Numbered from the stretch's first letter, positions 1-8,747 are shown. The stretch is DNA of 64,000 nt from Terriglobia bacterium (GCA_020073665.1 JAIQEU010000003.1:186001-250000), one strand, 5' to 3'. Made by a program: numbers and translations. Notes: generated from the sequence alone by a model not told the origin.

Positions 1-1
1 C

Positions 2-1624
2 GTGATTTTCACCCACGGCAACATCTACACCGGCATCGCGGCCAATTCGTCATTTGCCGGGGTCAAGCGGGAGCACGCCCTGGCGATTCGCGGCGACCGC
101 ATCGAGGCCCTGGGCGAGGAGAGCGAGATCCTCAAGCTAAAGGGGACAGAAACCCAGGTAGTCGACTTGGGTGGCCACTTCCTGATGCCGGGTCTCAACG
201 ATGCCCACCTGCACCTGGCCGACGGCGGCTTTGAGCGGCTGACGGTGGACCTGGTAGGAGTGAAGTCGCTGACCGAATTCCGCGAGCGCATCCGGGCGCG
301 CGTGCAAACAGCCGCTCCAGGCGAATGGATTGTGGGCGGGGGCTGGGACCAGACCCTGTGGCCAGTGAAGGAACTGCCCACCCGCTGGGACATTGATGAG
401 GTCGCTTCCGATCATCCCGTGTTTGTACAGCGCGTGGACGGCCACATCGGCGTAGCCAACACCCGCGCCCTACAACTGGCCAGCATCACCTTGGCCAGCA
501 AGAATCCCGAGGGCGGCGAGATCGATCGCGACTCGACCGGTCAGCCCAATGGCATTTTGCGCGAAACCGCGCGGGCTGCGGTTTTCGCGGTCATTCCCAA
601 GCCGACGCATGACCAGCGCCGGCAGGCCATTGAAGCGTCGCTGCAGGCGCTGGCGCGGTTGGGGATCACTTCGGTCCAGGACAATTCCACCTGGGACGAT
701 TTTCTGGTCTACGAAGAGATGGAGCGGGAAGGCAAGTTGACCGCGCGTATCACCGAGTGGCTGCCGTTTAACGATTCGCTGGATACGCTCCAGGCCCACC
801 GCTCGGCGCACTCGCAGTCCGACCTCATGCTGCATACCGGCATGCTGAAAGGCTTCATGGATGGCTCGCTGGGATCGCGGACCGCGGCGCTGCTGGCACC
901 TTATGCCGATGATCCCAAGAACTCAGGACTGCCCCAGTACGAACCCGCCAAGTTGACCGAGATGGCTAAGGAGCGCACTCAGGCAGGGTTTCAGCTGGGC
1001 TTCCATGCCATCGGCGACAAAGGAGTGCAGACGGCGCTGGACGCTTTTGCCGATGCGGAGAAAGCAGGCCGCGAGAAAAAAGCCAAGGCGGCAAACGGTG
1101 GCGAAGACTACCGCCTGCGCATCGAGCACGCGCAAGTCACGACTCCCGCGCAGATTGCCCGATTCAAGGAATTGAAGGTGATTGCCTCCATGCAGCCGGC
1201 CCACGTGCTGAGCGACATGCCCTGGGCGACCGAGCGGCTGGGGCCCCAGCGCGCGGCGCATTCCTACGCCTGGGCGGAGTTTCTGAAAAAAGGCGTTACG
1301 CTGGCGTTTGGCAGCGACTATCCCTTTGACCAACTGTCGCCCTTCCGCGGTTTGTACGCCGCGGTCACACGTCGGAGTGAAGATGGCAAACGCGAATACT
1401 TCCCGGAACAGAAGCTGAGCATGGAGCAGGCCATCGCCGCCTACACCACGGGATCGGCGTTTGCCGAGTTTGCCGAGAAGGAAAAAGGGACACTGGCTCC
1501 CGGGATGCTGGCCGATTTCATGGTGCTGGACCGCGACATCACCGCGGTGGAACCGGCAAAAGTTCTCGGCACCAAGGTGCTGCGGACAGTGGTGGGCGGC
1601 AAGACCGTCTACGAAGCCAAGTAG
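2..1624 (+). CDS. Amidohydrolase family 3 (YtcJ-like), 5' end cut
   Basis: This is a metal-dependent amidohydrolase of the YtcJ/Amidohydro_3 type, which hydrolyses C-N bonds; its substrate cannot be told from sequence. The first visible residues (IFTHGNIYTG) are the beta-strand that normally follows a short N-terminal segment or signal peptide, so the GTG at base 2 is probably internal and the gene starts before the window. The metal-binding HxH motif is seen in NDAHLHLADGG (about residues 66-76). Further family marks are FHAIGDKG (about 335) and the late AFGSDYP aspartate motif (about 436). The C-terminus returns to the small composite beta domain (GMLADFMVLDRD). The lnt gene starts one base after the stop, suggesting cotranscription. 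Confidence 0.85.
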   Translation: MIFTHGNIYTGIAANSSFAGVKREHALAIRGDRIEALGEESEILKLKGTETQVVDLGGHFLMPGLNDAHLHLADGGFERLTVDLVGVKSLTEFRERIRARVQTAAPGEWIVGGGWDQTLWPVKELPTRWDIDEVASDHPVFVQRVDGHIGVANTRALQLASITLASKNPEGGEIDRDSTGQPNGILRETARAAVFAVIPKPTHDQRRQAIEASLQALARLGITSVQDNSTWDDFLVYEEMEREGKLTARITEWLPFNDSLDTLQAHRSAHSQSDLMLHTGMLKGFMDGSLGSRTAALLAPYADDPKNSGLPQYEPAKLTEMAKERTQAGFQLGFHAIGDKGVQTALDAFADAEKAGREKKAKAANGGEDYRLRIEHAQVTTPAQIARFKELKVIASMQPAHVLSDMPWATERLGPQRAAHSYAWAEFLKKGVTLAFGSDYPFDQLSPFRGLYAAVTRRSEDGKREYFPEQKLSMEQAIAAYTTGSAFAEFAEKEKGTLAPGMLADFMVLDRDITAVEPAKVLGTKVLRTVVGGKTVYEAK

Positions 1625-1625
1625 A

Positions 1626-3068
1626 ATGGGTCGGCATCTTATCTCGCTAATCGTTGCCGCGGCTGTGTCCGCGGCGTTGTTTTATTTCGGCACCGGGCTG
1701 CATCCTGCCTGGTGGATCACGTGGTTCGCACCGCTTCCCGTACTTTTGGCCGCGCCCCAGGTCTCGCGCCGAAGCGCGCTCGCGGCCGCAGTCCTGGCGT
1801 GGGCCGTGGGCGGGCTGAACATGTGGCGCTACGAACATGATCTGCTCAGCATGCCGGTGGGTATTTGCCTGGCGATTCTCCTGATGCCGTCCTTGTTCTT
1901 CGCACTCGCGGTCTTGTTATTCCGCTGGCTGGTCCGCCGCGGCGCCGTGTGGCAGGCAGCGCTGGCGTTTCCCGCAGCCTGGGTCAGCTACGAATATCTG
2001 ACTTCCGCCCTGTCACCGCACAGCACCTTCGGCAACCTTGCTTACTCCCAGATGGACTATCTCCCGGGATTGCAAATCGCGTCTATTACCGGGGTTTGGG
2101 GAATCAGCTTCTGCCTCCTGCTGCTGCCGGCAACCTTTGCGACTGTGCTCAGCGGGTACGGCACCAAAGGGGAGAAGCGTGCTCTGGCAATCGTGGCTGG
2201 CATTTTTCTCGCGGTGGTTCTCGGGTTTGGCTACTGGCGGGTACACACTGCTCCCGCTTCGGCAGGATTAATCACCGTCGGCCTGATCGCCTCCGACCTG
2301 CCGCAGAACATCCTTCCCGTGGACCGTGACAGCGCGGTGCGTTTGCTGGGCGAGTATTCCTCGCAAGTGCAGAATCTCTCCGCCCAGGGTGCGCAAGTGG
2401 TGGTGATGCCGGAGAAGATCGCGGTTGTCCTCGATTCATACCTGGATACGATCGACGGATTTTTCACCTCTGCCGCGGCTCGCTCGAAGGTCAACATCGT
2501 GGTCGGCATCATCCATGTAAGTCCGGGTGCCAGGTGGAACGAAGCCCGCGTGTACTCGCCTGACGGCAAGGTGGCCGCAATCTACGAGAAGCACCACATG
2601 CTGCCGGCTTACGAATCGCGCTTGACGCCCGGCACCACGCGTACGCTACTCCGCCAGCCGTCGGGAGTGTGGGGCATCACTATCTGCAAGGACATGGATT
2701 TCCCGCTGCTCAGCCGGCAATATGGCAACGACGGCATCGGCCTGTTGCTCACTCCGGCGTGGGACTTCACCACGGACGGCTGGCTGCACGGAAGGATGGC
2801 AATTCTGCGCGGCGTGGAAGACGGTTTCAGCATGGCGCGAGCCCCGAAGCAGGGCCTCCTCACCGTGACCGACGACCGCGGCCGCGTCCTCGCCGAACGC
2901 GATACCGGATCAGCGCCCTTCGCCACGCTGGTGGCCAGCGTCCCGGTCCGCCACACTGACACCTTCTATGCCCGGTTCGGAGACTGGTTTGCCTGGCTGA
3001 GCATTGCGGTCATGTTAGTCTGCACAGCGAGTGGCGTTCGCAGCCGGCAGAGCGCCCCCAGGGGCTGA
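1626..3068 (+). CDS. lnt: Apolipoprotein N-acyltransferase (Lnt)-like
   Basis: Lnt transfers the third acyl chain to lipoproteins in the inner membrane. The N-terminal half (residues about 1-215) is a series of hydrophobic segments, followed by a periplasmic nitrilase-fold domain. The nitrilase catalytic triad is visible: Glu in VVMPEKIA, Lys in AAIYEKHH and Cys in ITICKDMDF. The product is 480 aa, slightly shorter than the E. coli enzyme (about 510). The ATG at 1626 is chosen because it directly follows the amidohydrolase stop and begins a membrane segment; the reading frame is open further upstream but overlaps that gene. The stop TGA (3066-3068) lies inside a GGGGCTGAAGCCC repeat. A divergent Lnt-like nitrilase is the alternative. 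Confidence 0.82.
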   Translation: MGRHLISLIVAAAVSAALFYFGTGLHPAWWITWFAPLPVLLAAPQVSRRSALAAAVLAWAVGGLNMWRYEHDLLSMPVGICLAILLMPSLFFALAVLLFRWLVRRGAVWQAALAFPAAWVSYEYLTSALSPHSTFGNLAYSQMDYLPGLQIASITGVWGISFCLLLLPATFATVLSGYGTKGEKRALAIVAGIFLAVVLGFGYWRVHTAPASAGLITVGLIASDLPQNILPVDRDSAVRLLGEYSSQVQNLSAQGAQVVVMPEKIAVVLDSYLDTIDGFFTSAAARSKVNIVVGIIHVSPGARWNEARVYSPDGKVAAIYEKHHMLPAYESRLTPGTTRTLLRQPSGVWGITICKDMDFPLLSRQYGNDGIGLLLTPAWDFTTDGWLHGRMAILRGVEDGFSMARAPKQGLLTVTDDRGRVLAERDTGSAPFATLVASVPVRHTDTFYARFGDWFAWLSIAVMLVCTASGVRSRQSAPRG

Positions 3069-3116
3069 AGCCCGCCTTCTTTTTGCTCCGGGCACGGCTG
3101 AAGCCGCGCCCTTCCC
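3061..3116 (+). repeat. Paired GGCTGAAGCC repeats
   Basis: Two copies of a GGCTGAAGCC palindromic core lie at 3061-3073 (GGGGCTGAAGCCC) and 3093-3107, separated by a pyrimidine-rich stretch. The first copy contains the stop codon of lnt. Nothing else is seen in the short gap to the next gene apart from the GAAAC repeat just downstream. Confidence 0.7.
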
Positions 3117-3141
3117 AAAACGATTGCTGAGATCGCTTCTG

Positions 3142-3160
3142 GAAACTAGAAACTCGAAAC
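3142..3160 (+). repeat. GAAAC-type intergenic repeat
   Basis: Three GAAACT/GAAAC units (GAAACTAGAAACTCGAAAC) lie seven bases before the GTG start of the transporter. The same family forms the long hairpin between mreB and mreC and occurs at 6528-6547. Its position leaves no recognisable Shine-Dalgarno sequence for the transporter. Confidence 0.7.
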
Positions 3161-3166
3161 CATCCC

Positions 3167-4117
3167 GTGTCCCGCTCGCTCAAAGCGCATCTTCTGCTGG
3201 TGCTGATCACCCTGATCTGGGGCGCGAACTTTGTGGTCATCAAGACGTCGCTGGCGGATATCTCGCCGCTATTCTTCAATGCGATTCGCATGAGCCTGGC
3301 TGCTGTCGTGCTCGCGGTCGCGTTCTATCGAGAGTTGCCGCGCCTCACCCCGGGAGCCCTGCGTTCCGGCCTGCTGGTGGGCATTTTCTTGTTTGTGGGC
3401 AACGAACTGCAGACCACCGGATTGAAGTACACTACGCCGTCGAAGTCAGCCTTCCTGACCGGGGTCTCGGTGGTGCTGGTGCCGTTATTTCTTGCCCTGT
3501 TCTGGAAGCGCGGGATCAACCGCTGGAGTGCTGCCGGCGTAGCGATGGCTTTCGTCGGGCTGTACCTGCTCACCGTGCCGGCTTCAACCGGCGCCGGCCT
3601 GAACCTGGCGAGCATGAATCATGGTGACCTGCTGACGCTGGGCGCGGCAGTCGTGTTTGCCTTCCATATCATCTTCATCGGACACGTCACCCAGCAGCAG
3701 CGCTGGCAGCAAATTACCGTCATCCAGGTGGCGGTGACGGCATCATTGATGATCCTGACTGTCCCCCTGGCGGAGAAGGTTGCGGTGGTCTGGTCGGCGC
3801 GCGTGTTCTGGGGGATCGGCATCACCGGATTCCTGAGCCTGGCGCTGGCATTCTCAGTCCAGGCTTGGGCGCAGCAGTTCACTCCCCCGACCCATACCGC
3901 TTTGATCTTCTCCCTCGAACCGGTGTTTGCCTGGATTACGTCGTTCCTGTTCCTGGGGGAACGGCTGGGAGCGCGATCCGGAGTGGGGGCACTGTGCATC
4001 CTGGCCGGGGTGCTCATGTCAGAGGAGAAGGGAGGCGCCGAGTCGATGGCGGTTATGCCGGACCACGCCGGGGTTCCAGCGCATCCCGAAGACGACGAGC
4101 CCGAGGTGCGGACTTAA
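3167..4117 (+). CDS. EamA/DMT-family transporter
   Basis: This is an integral membrane protein of the drug/metabolite transporter superfamily, with two EamA repeats and about ten helices. The first repeat opens with LLLVLITLIWGANFVVIKTSL and the second with LLTLGAAVVFAFHIIFIGHV. The family exports small metabolites or amino acids; the substrate is unknown here. The GTG start gives a short N-terminus before helix 1. The hydrophilic C-terminal tail (about 30 residues, ending PEDDEPEVRT) is acidic. The 316-aa length is normal for the family. No Shine-Dalgarno is visible because a GAAAC repeat sits directly upstream. Confidence 0.88.
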   Translation: MSRSLKAHLLLVLITLIWGANFVVIKTSLADISPLFFNAIRMSLAAVVLAVAFYRELPRLTPGALRSGLLVGIFLFVGNELQTTGLKYTTPSKSAFLTGVSVVLVPLFLALFWKRGINRWSAAGVAMAFVGLYLLTVPASTGAGLNLASMNHGDLLTLGAAVVFAFHIIFIGHVTQQQRWQQITVIQVAVTASLMILTVPLAEKVAVVWSARVFWGIGITGFLSLALAFSVQAWAQQFTPPTHTALIFSLEPVFAWITSFLFLGERLGARSGVGALCILAGVLMSEEKGGAESMAVMPDHAGVPAHPEDDEPEVRT

Positions 4118-4227
4118 TCCGGCAGCGTGTAAAAAGTACAACACTTTTTCCGATTCGTGCGTCTAACAGAGAGGCAATGTCTCGCCGAGAACGCCGGCAA
4201 CGCAGAGTGCGACCCGCCGCGAAAAGG

Positions 4228-4260
4228 TATAATCTTGAAGTCTCGGCTATCCTTGGAGGA
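4228..4260 (+). promoter_or_regulatory. htrA -10 element and ribosome binding site
   Basis: A perfect TATAAT is at 4228-4233. No good -35 hexamer stands at the expected distance. A GGAGGA Shine-Dalgarno lies at 4255-4260. It touches the ATG at 4261 but stands nine bases before the ATG at 4270, so the second ATG is the better start. Confidence 0.55.
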
Positions 4261-4269
4261 ATGTCAGTT

Positions 4270-5862
4270 ATGGACCAGCGCGCGAGCGCTTTCTGGGTGC
4301 GTCTGAAGGCTAATCGTCCGACGTACACTCTCACGATTTTGGCCACGTTGGCTCTCGGTATTCTGATCGGAACCGTGGTTTCCTACGGAGTGAAGGGGCA
4401 GGAAAGCAAGAAGGGGTCGGATGCGACTCCCCTGACGGTGCCCTCGCCGACGCAGCTTTCCAACCAGTTCTCGCAGATCGCGAAAGAGTTAGAACCCAGC
4501 GTGGTGAACATTAACACCGAATCCACCATTAAGAATCCGCACCCGCGCCTGCGCCGTTCCCCTGGCGGGCAAGGCGACGACGACGGTGGCGGCGGGAGTC
4601 CCTTCGACGACTTTTTTGATCGATTCTTCGGCGGGCAGGGTGGCCAGGGCGGCCCCGGCGCCGGCTCCATCAAGGAACGTTCCTTGGGATCCGGTGTGCT
4701 GGTTGACCCCAAGGGCTACATCGTCACCAATCGCCACGTAGTCGAAAAGGCAGACCGGATCCGGGTACGCCTGCAGGACGACCCGCCCGGAGTGCTGCAC
4801 GACGCGAAAGTCATTGGCAGCGACCAGGAAACCGACCTGGCGGTCATCAAGATTGACGTGGACAAACCGCTGCCCACCGCAAAGTTGGGCAACTCCGACG
4901 GCATGCAAGTGGGAGATTGGGTGCTGGCTATTGGCAGCCCCTTTGGCCAAGTCGGGTCGGTGACCGCAGGCATCGTGTCGGCCAAAGGACGGAACATTGT
5001 GCCCGGCCGGCAGTTCCAGTCGTTCATCCAAACCGACGCCGCCATCAATCCCGGTAACTCGGGCGGGCCACTGGTGAACATGAACGGCGAAGTCATTGGC
5101 ATCAATACCGCCATCCTGACCGAAACCAGTTCCTACGCCGGGGTCGGGTTCGCCCTGCCGTCAAACACCGTGGTGCAGGTCTATAACCAGCTGATTGGCC
5201 CTGACCATCGCGTAGCTCGCGGCTCCATCGGCATTGAGTTCAATGCCCAGGAGAACCCGGCGATTGCGCGCGTCTACGGCGTCAACAACGGGGTCACCAT
5301 TTCCAACGTTGTGGCTGGAAGCCCAGCCGACCAGGCCGGGCTGAAGGTGGGTGACACCATCACCTCGGTGGACGGCAAGCCGGTAAAGAACGGCGACGAA
5401 CTGGTCGCCGACATTGCCAGCCGCAAGCCGGGCACGAAAGTGAACCTGGGGTTGGTTCGCAACGGCAAGAAGCAGGAAACAGCAGTAACGGTGGCGGACC
5501 GCGCCAAGCTGTTTGCCTCCCGTCTGGGCGACGAGGATGAGGGCAGCGGGCAGGAAGGCCCGAAAGAGAGCAAGCTGGGCCTGACGGTTCGTGCCATCAC
5601 TCCGGACATCGCCGACCGACTGGATATTCCGGCGGGCAAAGGCGTGATTGTGCAGGACGTCAAGTCGGGTTCGTTCGGGGAAGATGTTGGCCTGACCCGG
5701 GGCGACGTTATCCTCGAGGTCAATAAACAGCCGGTAAATAGTGAGGACGACTTTGCCAAAGTTGCCGCTGCCCTGAAGAGCGGGCAAGACGTCGTCTTCC
5801 TGGTTCGCCAGCGTGGCGGCGGGCAGCAGGGGACAATCTTCCTGGCCGGTACACTTCCGTAA
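4270..5862 (+). CDS. htrA: HtrA/Deg-family serine protease with two PDZ domains
   Basis: This is a periplasmic or membrane-anchored protease and chaperone for misfolded envelope proteins. A single hydrophobic segment near the N-terminus (LTILATLALGILIGTVVSYGV) acts as signal anchor. A glycine/aspartate-rich loop (GGQGDDDGGGG, then GGQGGQGGPGAG) precedes the trypsin domain. The catalytic triad is visible as His in TNRHVV, Asp in ETDLAVIKI and Ser in NPGNSGGPL. Two PDZ domains follow, around GVTISNVVAGSPADQAGL and GVIVQDVKSGSFGEDVGL. An ATG at 4261 is also in frame but is too close to the Shine-Dalgarno. A strong hairpin follows the gene. Confidence 0.95.
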   Translation: MDQRASAFWVRLKANRPTYTLTILATLALGILIGTVVSYGVKGQESKKGSDATPLTVPSPTQLSNQFSQIAKELEPSVVNINTESTIKNPHPRLRRSPGGQGDDDGGGGSPFDDFFDRFFGGQGGQGGPGAGSIKERSLGSGVLVDPKGYIVTNRHVVEKADRIRVRLQDDPPGVLHDAKVIGSDQETDLAVIKIDVDKPLPTAKLGNSDGMQVGDWVLAIGSPFGQVGSVTAGIVSAKGRNIVPGRQFQSFIQTDAAINPGNSGGPLVNMNGEVIGINTAILTETSSYAGVGFALPSNTVVQVYNQLIGPDHRVARGSIGIEFNAQENPAIARVYGVNNGVTISNVVAGSPADQAGLKVGDTITSVDGKPVKNGDELVADIASRKPGTKVNLGLVRNGKKQETAVTVADRAKLFASRLGDEDEGSGQEGPKESKLGLTVRAITPDIADRLDIPAGKGVIVQDVKSGSFGEDVGLTRGDVILEVNKQPVNSEDDFAKVAAALKSGQDVVFLVRQRGGGQQGTIFLAGTLP

Positions 5863-5884
5863 CCTGGGACACAGACTACCGGAA

Positions 5885-5926
5885 CTGGCACTAAGACCCC
5901 AATCGGGGGATTATTCTTAGTGCCAG
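5885..5926 (+). terminator. Strong nested hairpin after htrA
   Basis: The 12-base arm CTGGCACTAAGA (5885-5896) is perfectly complementary to TCTTAGTGCCAG (5915-5926). A second short stem CCCC-AATC-GGGG (5897-5908) sits inside the loop. It lies 22 bases after the htrA stop, so a terminator or mRNA 3' stabiliser is likely. There is no uridine run directly after it, so intrinsic termination is not certain. Confidence 0.6.
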
Positions 5927-6008
5927 CCCGTTTGTTGGGCGTGGTATTTTCTGGGATCCGATTTCTTCGAGGCGTATGCTTCGGGGCGGTCCTGTTTGAG
6001 GTGAAAGC

Positions 6009-6527
6009 TTGGGTTCAGGTCGGGCGAAGATTCTGGCGGCCGGTTGCTCGCTGTTGCTGGCGGGCACGCTGGTCCACGCCCAGAGCACCGGCGGCCCAAC
6101 CCATCCCAAGACCAAGGCCGCCGCCTCGCATCATTCCAAGAGCCACACGCCGGCGACCAGTTCTACGAAAAAGACCTCTACCAAGGGCAAGAAGCCGGGT
6201 AAGACTGCCAACTGGCGCAAACGAGGACAGCAGAAAATCGATTCCCAGCGTGCCCGGGAGATCCAGGAGGCCCTGATACGGGAGCATTACCTGGATGGCA
6301 AAGCCACCGGCACGTGGAATGACGCCTCCCAGAAGGCCATGGAGCGCTTCCAGGCCGACAATGGCTGGCAGAGCAAGTCGGTTCCCGACTCGCGCGCGCT
6401 GATCAAGCTGGGACTGGGACCGGACCATCAGCACCTGCTGAATCCGGAAAGCGCGATGACCACCATGCCTGCCGCCGAACCGCAGTCGAAGGGCCCGTCC
6501 AGCAGTTCCAATTCGCCTCAGAAGTAA
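6009..6527 (+). CDS. Secreted Lys/Thr-rich protein with peptidoglycan-binding-like domain
   Basis: The product has a signal peptide (AKILAAGCSLLLAGTLVHAQ) and then a low-complexity lysine/threonine/histidine-rich segment (about residues 27-75). A compact domain follows whose pattern (REIQEALIREHYLDGKATGTWNDAS...AMERFQADNGW) resembles the PG_binding_1 helical repeat. This suggests a periplasmic, cell-wall-associated protein; the basic linker would suit binding to anionic polymers. The start is TTG, chosen because GAGGTG at 5998-6003 is a good Shine-Dalgarno five bases upstream. The C-terminus is serine-rich. Confidence 0.7.
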   Translation: MGSGRAKILAAGCSLLLAGTLVHAQSTGGPTHPKTKAAASHHSKSHTPATSSTKKTSTKGKKPGKTANWRKRGQQKIDSQRAREIQEALIREHYLDGKATGTWNDASQKAMERFQADNGWQSKSVPDSRALIKLGLGPDHQHLLNPESAMTTMPAAEPQSKGPSSSSNSPQK

Positions 6528-6563
6528 GGTTTCAAGGTTTCAAAGTTGGAGACCCAGGTCTCC
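6528..6563 (+). repeat. GGTTTCAA repeat plus GGAGACC hairpin
   Basis: GGTTTCAAGGTTTCAAAGTT (6528-6547) is a copy of the GAAAC family in inverted orientation. It is followed directly by GGAGACC-CA-GGTCTCC (6548-6563), a perfect 7-bp stem with a 2-base loop. It lies between two convergent genes, so a bidirectional terminator role is possible, although no T-run is present. Confidence 0.55.
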
Positions 6564-6583
6564 CCGGAATCGCGCCATCCCGT

Positions 6584-6611
6584 AACGACCAACGACTAAC
6601 GACCAACGACC
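6584..6611 (+). repeat. CGACCAACGAC tandem repeat at a gene 3' end
   Basis: Four AACGAC(C/T) units with a period of seven bases are seen. The stop codon TAG (6598-6596) of the leftward PHP phosphatase lies inside this tract, and its last codons (VVGR) are repeat-derived. The family recurs at 16454, 18468-18540 and 39660. Confidence 0.75.
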
Positions 6612-7333
6612 GGGTTAGGGAAGTAAGGAAGAGGCTGGCCCTGAACGATCGCGCGGGGATTGTCGTCCACCAGGGCGCGTGCAGTCTCGGCGCCGCACAA
6701 TTCTTCGGCGGCGGCCCGTCCCACGGAGAGTAGTGGCCTGCGTTGTTTGCTGTCGTGGGCGTCGCTGGCCAGCACGTGTACAGCATTTCGCTCCAACAGC
6801 CACTCGGCGGTGCGCCGCACTCGCTCTCCCCAGCCTCCGGTCAGCGCCGAGGCCGTCACTTGCATGATGCAGCCTTGCTCCACCCATTGCAGAATGCGCT
6901 GCGGGGTCTGTTGCAGAATCGGGTTGCGCTCGGGATGCGTAATGATCGCAGTCACGCCCTTGCTGCCCAGCAAGTTGAACCAGTCATCAATCTGCGTGGG
7001 GATGCCGTAGTTGCTGAACTCGAACAGCAGGTAGTTGGTGCCCTCGATGGTGTAGTAAGCCGGTCGCGCCAGAACGTCTTGCAGATTGTCGTAGGAGGCG
7101 TGGAAGTCGCACCCCAGGCTGAGCCGCGGCGTGGGGCCTACCAGTTGGCGCAGGTGATCGAGCAAGCCGGTGAGGTAAGGCCGGTCGTAATGGTAGCGCT
7201 CGTTGGAATGCGGCGTAGCCACCATGCGCTCAACCCCGTCGGCGGCCGCCATGCGACACATCTCAACTGCCACGTCCCAGGACTTGGGGCCGTCGTCCAC
7301 TTCGGGAAGGATGTGGGTGTGGATGTCGATCAC
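6596..7333 (-). CDS. PHP-family tyrosine phosphatase (CpsB/CapC-like)
   Basis: This belongs to the manganese-dependent PHP-type protein tyrosine phosphatases that dephosphorylate BY-kinases in capsule and exopolysaccharide control. The N-terminus MIDIHTHILPEVDDG carries the metal-binding HxH. Further metal ligands are visible in ATPHSNERYH, ITHPERNP and LASDAHD. The 245-aa length fits the family. The start is GTG. No capsule or polysaccharide genes lie next to it, so it stands alone here. The C-terminal residues and the stop codon are made by a CGACCAACGAC repeat, so the ancestral C-terminus may have differed slightly. Confidence 0.88.
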   Translation of the reverse strand: MIDIHTHILPEVDDGPKSWDVAVEMCRMAAADGVERMVATPHSNERYHYDRPYLTGLLDHLRQLVGPTPRLSLGCDFHASYDNLQDVLARPAYYTIEGTNYLLFEFSNYGIPTQIDDWFNLLGSKGVTAIITHPERNPILQQTPQRILQWVEQGCIMQVTASALTGGWGERVRRTAEWLLERNAVHVLASDAHDSKQRRPLLSVGRAAAEELCGAETARALVDDNPRAIVQGQPLPYFPNPVVGR

Positions 7334-7371
7334 TATGGCGATTTAAGCAGATTCGGGGGGAAAGAAAAAGG

Positions 7372-7442
7372 TTTTACCGCCGAGTACGCCGAGAAGAAAA
7401 ATGCGTTGGTTTTCTTAGCGCTCTCGGCATACTCGGCGGTTA
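7372..7442 (+). repeat. CGCCGAG inverted repeat pair
   Basis: The left arm TACCGCCGAGTACGCCGAGA (7375-7394) pairs with the right arm TCTCGGCATACTCGGCGGTTA, which ends at 7442. Fewer than 30 bases separate the arms. Bases 7440-7442 form the TAA stop of the leftward aminotransferase. This is the same type as the CGCAGAG pair at 8665-8744. Confidence 0.75.
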
Positions 7443-8657
7443 GACGCTTTTCCCGTACCGATCCCGCATGAATTCGCCGATGGCGTTATACGCCTTGGTC
7501 AGGGTGGCCTCGTCGGGTAAGAACACGATGCGGAAGTGTTTGGTGCCGGGCTTTTGTCCAAAGCCGGAGCCGTGCACTACCATCACGTATTTCTGCTTGA
7601 TCAGTTCCCTCACAAAGATTTCATCATCCTCGGGGATATCGATTCTGGGATAGGCGTAGAACGCGCCTCGTGGACTGACGCAGCTTACGCGCGGCGTCGA
7701 GTTGCACCAGTTCACCGTCAGATCGCGGCGGGAGCGGAGTTTCTTGCGGACTTCGATCAGGTGGTCTTGTGGGCCTTCGAGTGCCGGCCTTATCGCGTAC
7801 TGCTCGGGATGGTTGGCGCACAGGCGCGACCGCAGCAGCTTGTTCACGCCTTCAACATACGGCGCTACCGCCGATGGCTCGCCGCTGACCACGCCCCAGC
7901 CAATGCGCCATCCAGGGGCAAGGTAGTTTTTTGACAGGCCGCCGAAGGTCACAGTGGGTACATCGGGGGCGACCGACGCGAACGAGACGTGCTGATCGTC
8001 GTCGAGGATCAGCTTGTCGTAGATTTCGTCGGCGAAAACCACCAGATTGTGCCGGCGCGCCAGCTCAGCGACGGCTTCGAGCATGGCCCGGGTGCAGACC
8101 GAGCCTGTGGGGTTGTTGGGATTGATCAGCACAATGCCGCGTGCGCGCGGCGTGATCTTGCGTTTGATGTCTTCAAGCTCGGGCTGCCAGCCGTCTTCTT
8201 CGTTCAGGTCGTAGGTATTCAGGCCGATTTCAAGCTTGGCCAGAACGGCCGAGTAGAGGGGGTAATCGGGGCTGGGCGTGAGCAGGTTCTCGCCGGGATT
8301 GAGCAGCGCCGCCAGACAAATCTCCACGCTCTCACTGACGCCGGAAGTAACGAAAACATCTTGAATGGTAGTGATGCCCTTGCGGGCAGCCTCGCCGCGA
8401 ATCGCGTCGAGTGCTTCTTTGATTCCAGACGATGGGGCGTAGCCGTTCTTGCCGTCTTTCATCGCCTTGTACACCGCCTCGATCATGTGCGCGGGAGTCT
8501 GGAAATCGAAGTTCAGGGGATCGCCGATGTTGAGCGGGAGAATCTTGTGTCCCTGCTTGACGACCTCGTCAGCCACGCAAGCCAGATCGCGGATGGCGTA
8601 GCGGACTCTTTCAAGACGGGAGGCGGCGGTGATTTCGCGGGATTGGGTAGCCGGCAT
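7440..8657 (-). CDS. PLP-dependent class I/II aminotransferase (AlaA/AspC-like)
   Basis: This is a fold-type I aminotransferase of 405 aa, probably acting on alanine, aspartate or similar amino acids. Visible marks are NIGDPLNFDF (substrate loop), VTSGVSESVEICLAAL, the INPNNPTGSV motif (PLP-contacting Asn), VVFADEIYDKL (Asp binding the pyridine N) and the Schiff-base lysine in GGLSKNYLAPGWRIGWG. The C-terminal Arg binding the carboxylate is in KHFRIVFLP. The ATG start fits the family. The aldehyde dehydrogenase gene upstream is on the same strand, but the 90-bp gap is filled with a repeat pair, so cotranscription is uncertain. The stop codon lies in a CGCCGAG repeat. Confidence 0.92.
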   Translation of the reverse strand: MPATQSREITAASRLERVRYAIRDLACVADEVVKQGHKILPLNIGDPLNFDFQTPAHMIEAVYKAMKDGKNGYAPSSGIKEALDAIRGEAARKGITTIQDVFVTSGVSESVEICLAALLNPGENLLTPSPDYPLYSAVLAKLEIGLNTYDLNEEDGWQPELEDIKRKITPRARGIVLINPNNPTGSVCTRAMLEAVAELARRHNLVVFADEIYDKLILDDDQHVSFASVAPDVPTVTFGGLSKNYLAPGWRIGWGVVSGEPSAVAPYVEGVNKLLRSRLCANHPEQYAIRPALEGPQDHLIEVRKKLRSRRDLTVNWCNSTPRVSCVSPRGAFYAYPRIDIPEDDEIFVRELIKQKYVMVVHGSGFGQKPGTKHFRIVFLPDEATLTKAYNAIGEFMRDRYGKSV

Positions 8658-8664
8658 AGGAAAA

Positions 8665-8744
8665 CCTTTAAACGCAGAGGCCGCAGACTACGCAGAGGTT
8701 TAAACCGAAGAATTCTCTGTGCCCTCCGCGTCCTCTGCGTTGAA
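8665..8744 (+). repeat. CGCAGAG inverted repeat pair
   Basis: AACGCAGAGGCCGCAGACTA with a further CGCAGAGG (8670-8698) is matched by CTCTGTGCCCTCCGCGTCCT and CTGCGTTGAA (8715-8744) on the other side. Units repeat every eight to ten bases. It fills the gap between the aldehyde dehydrogenase stop (8748) and the aminotransferase start (8657). Confidence 0.75.
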
Positions 8745-8747
8745 TCA

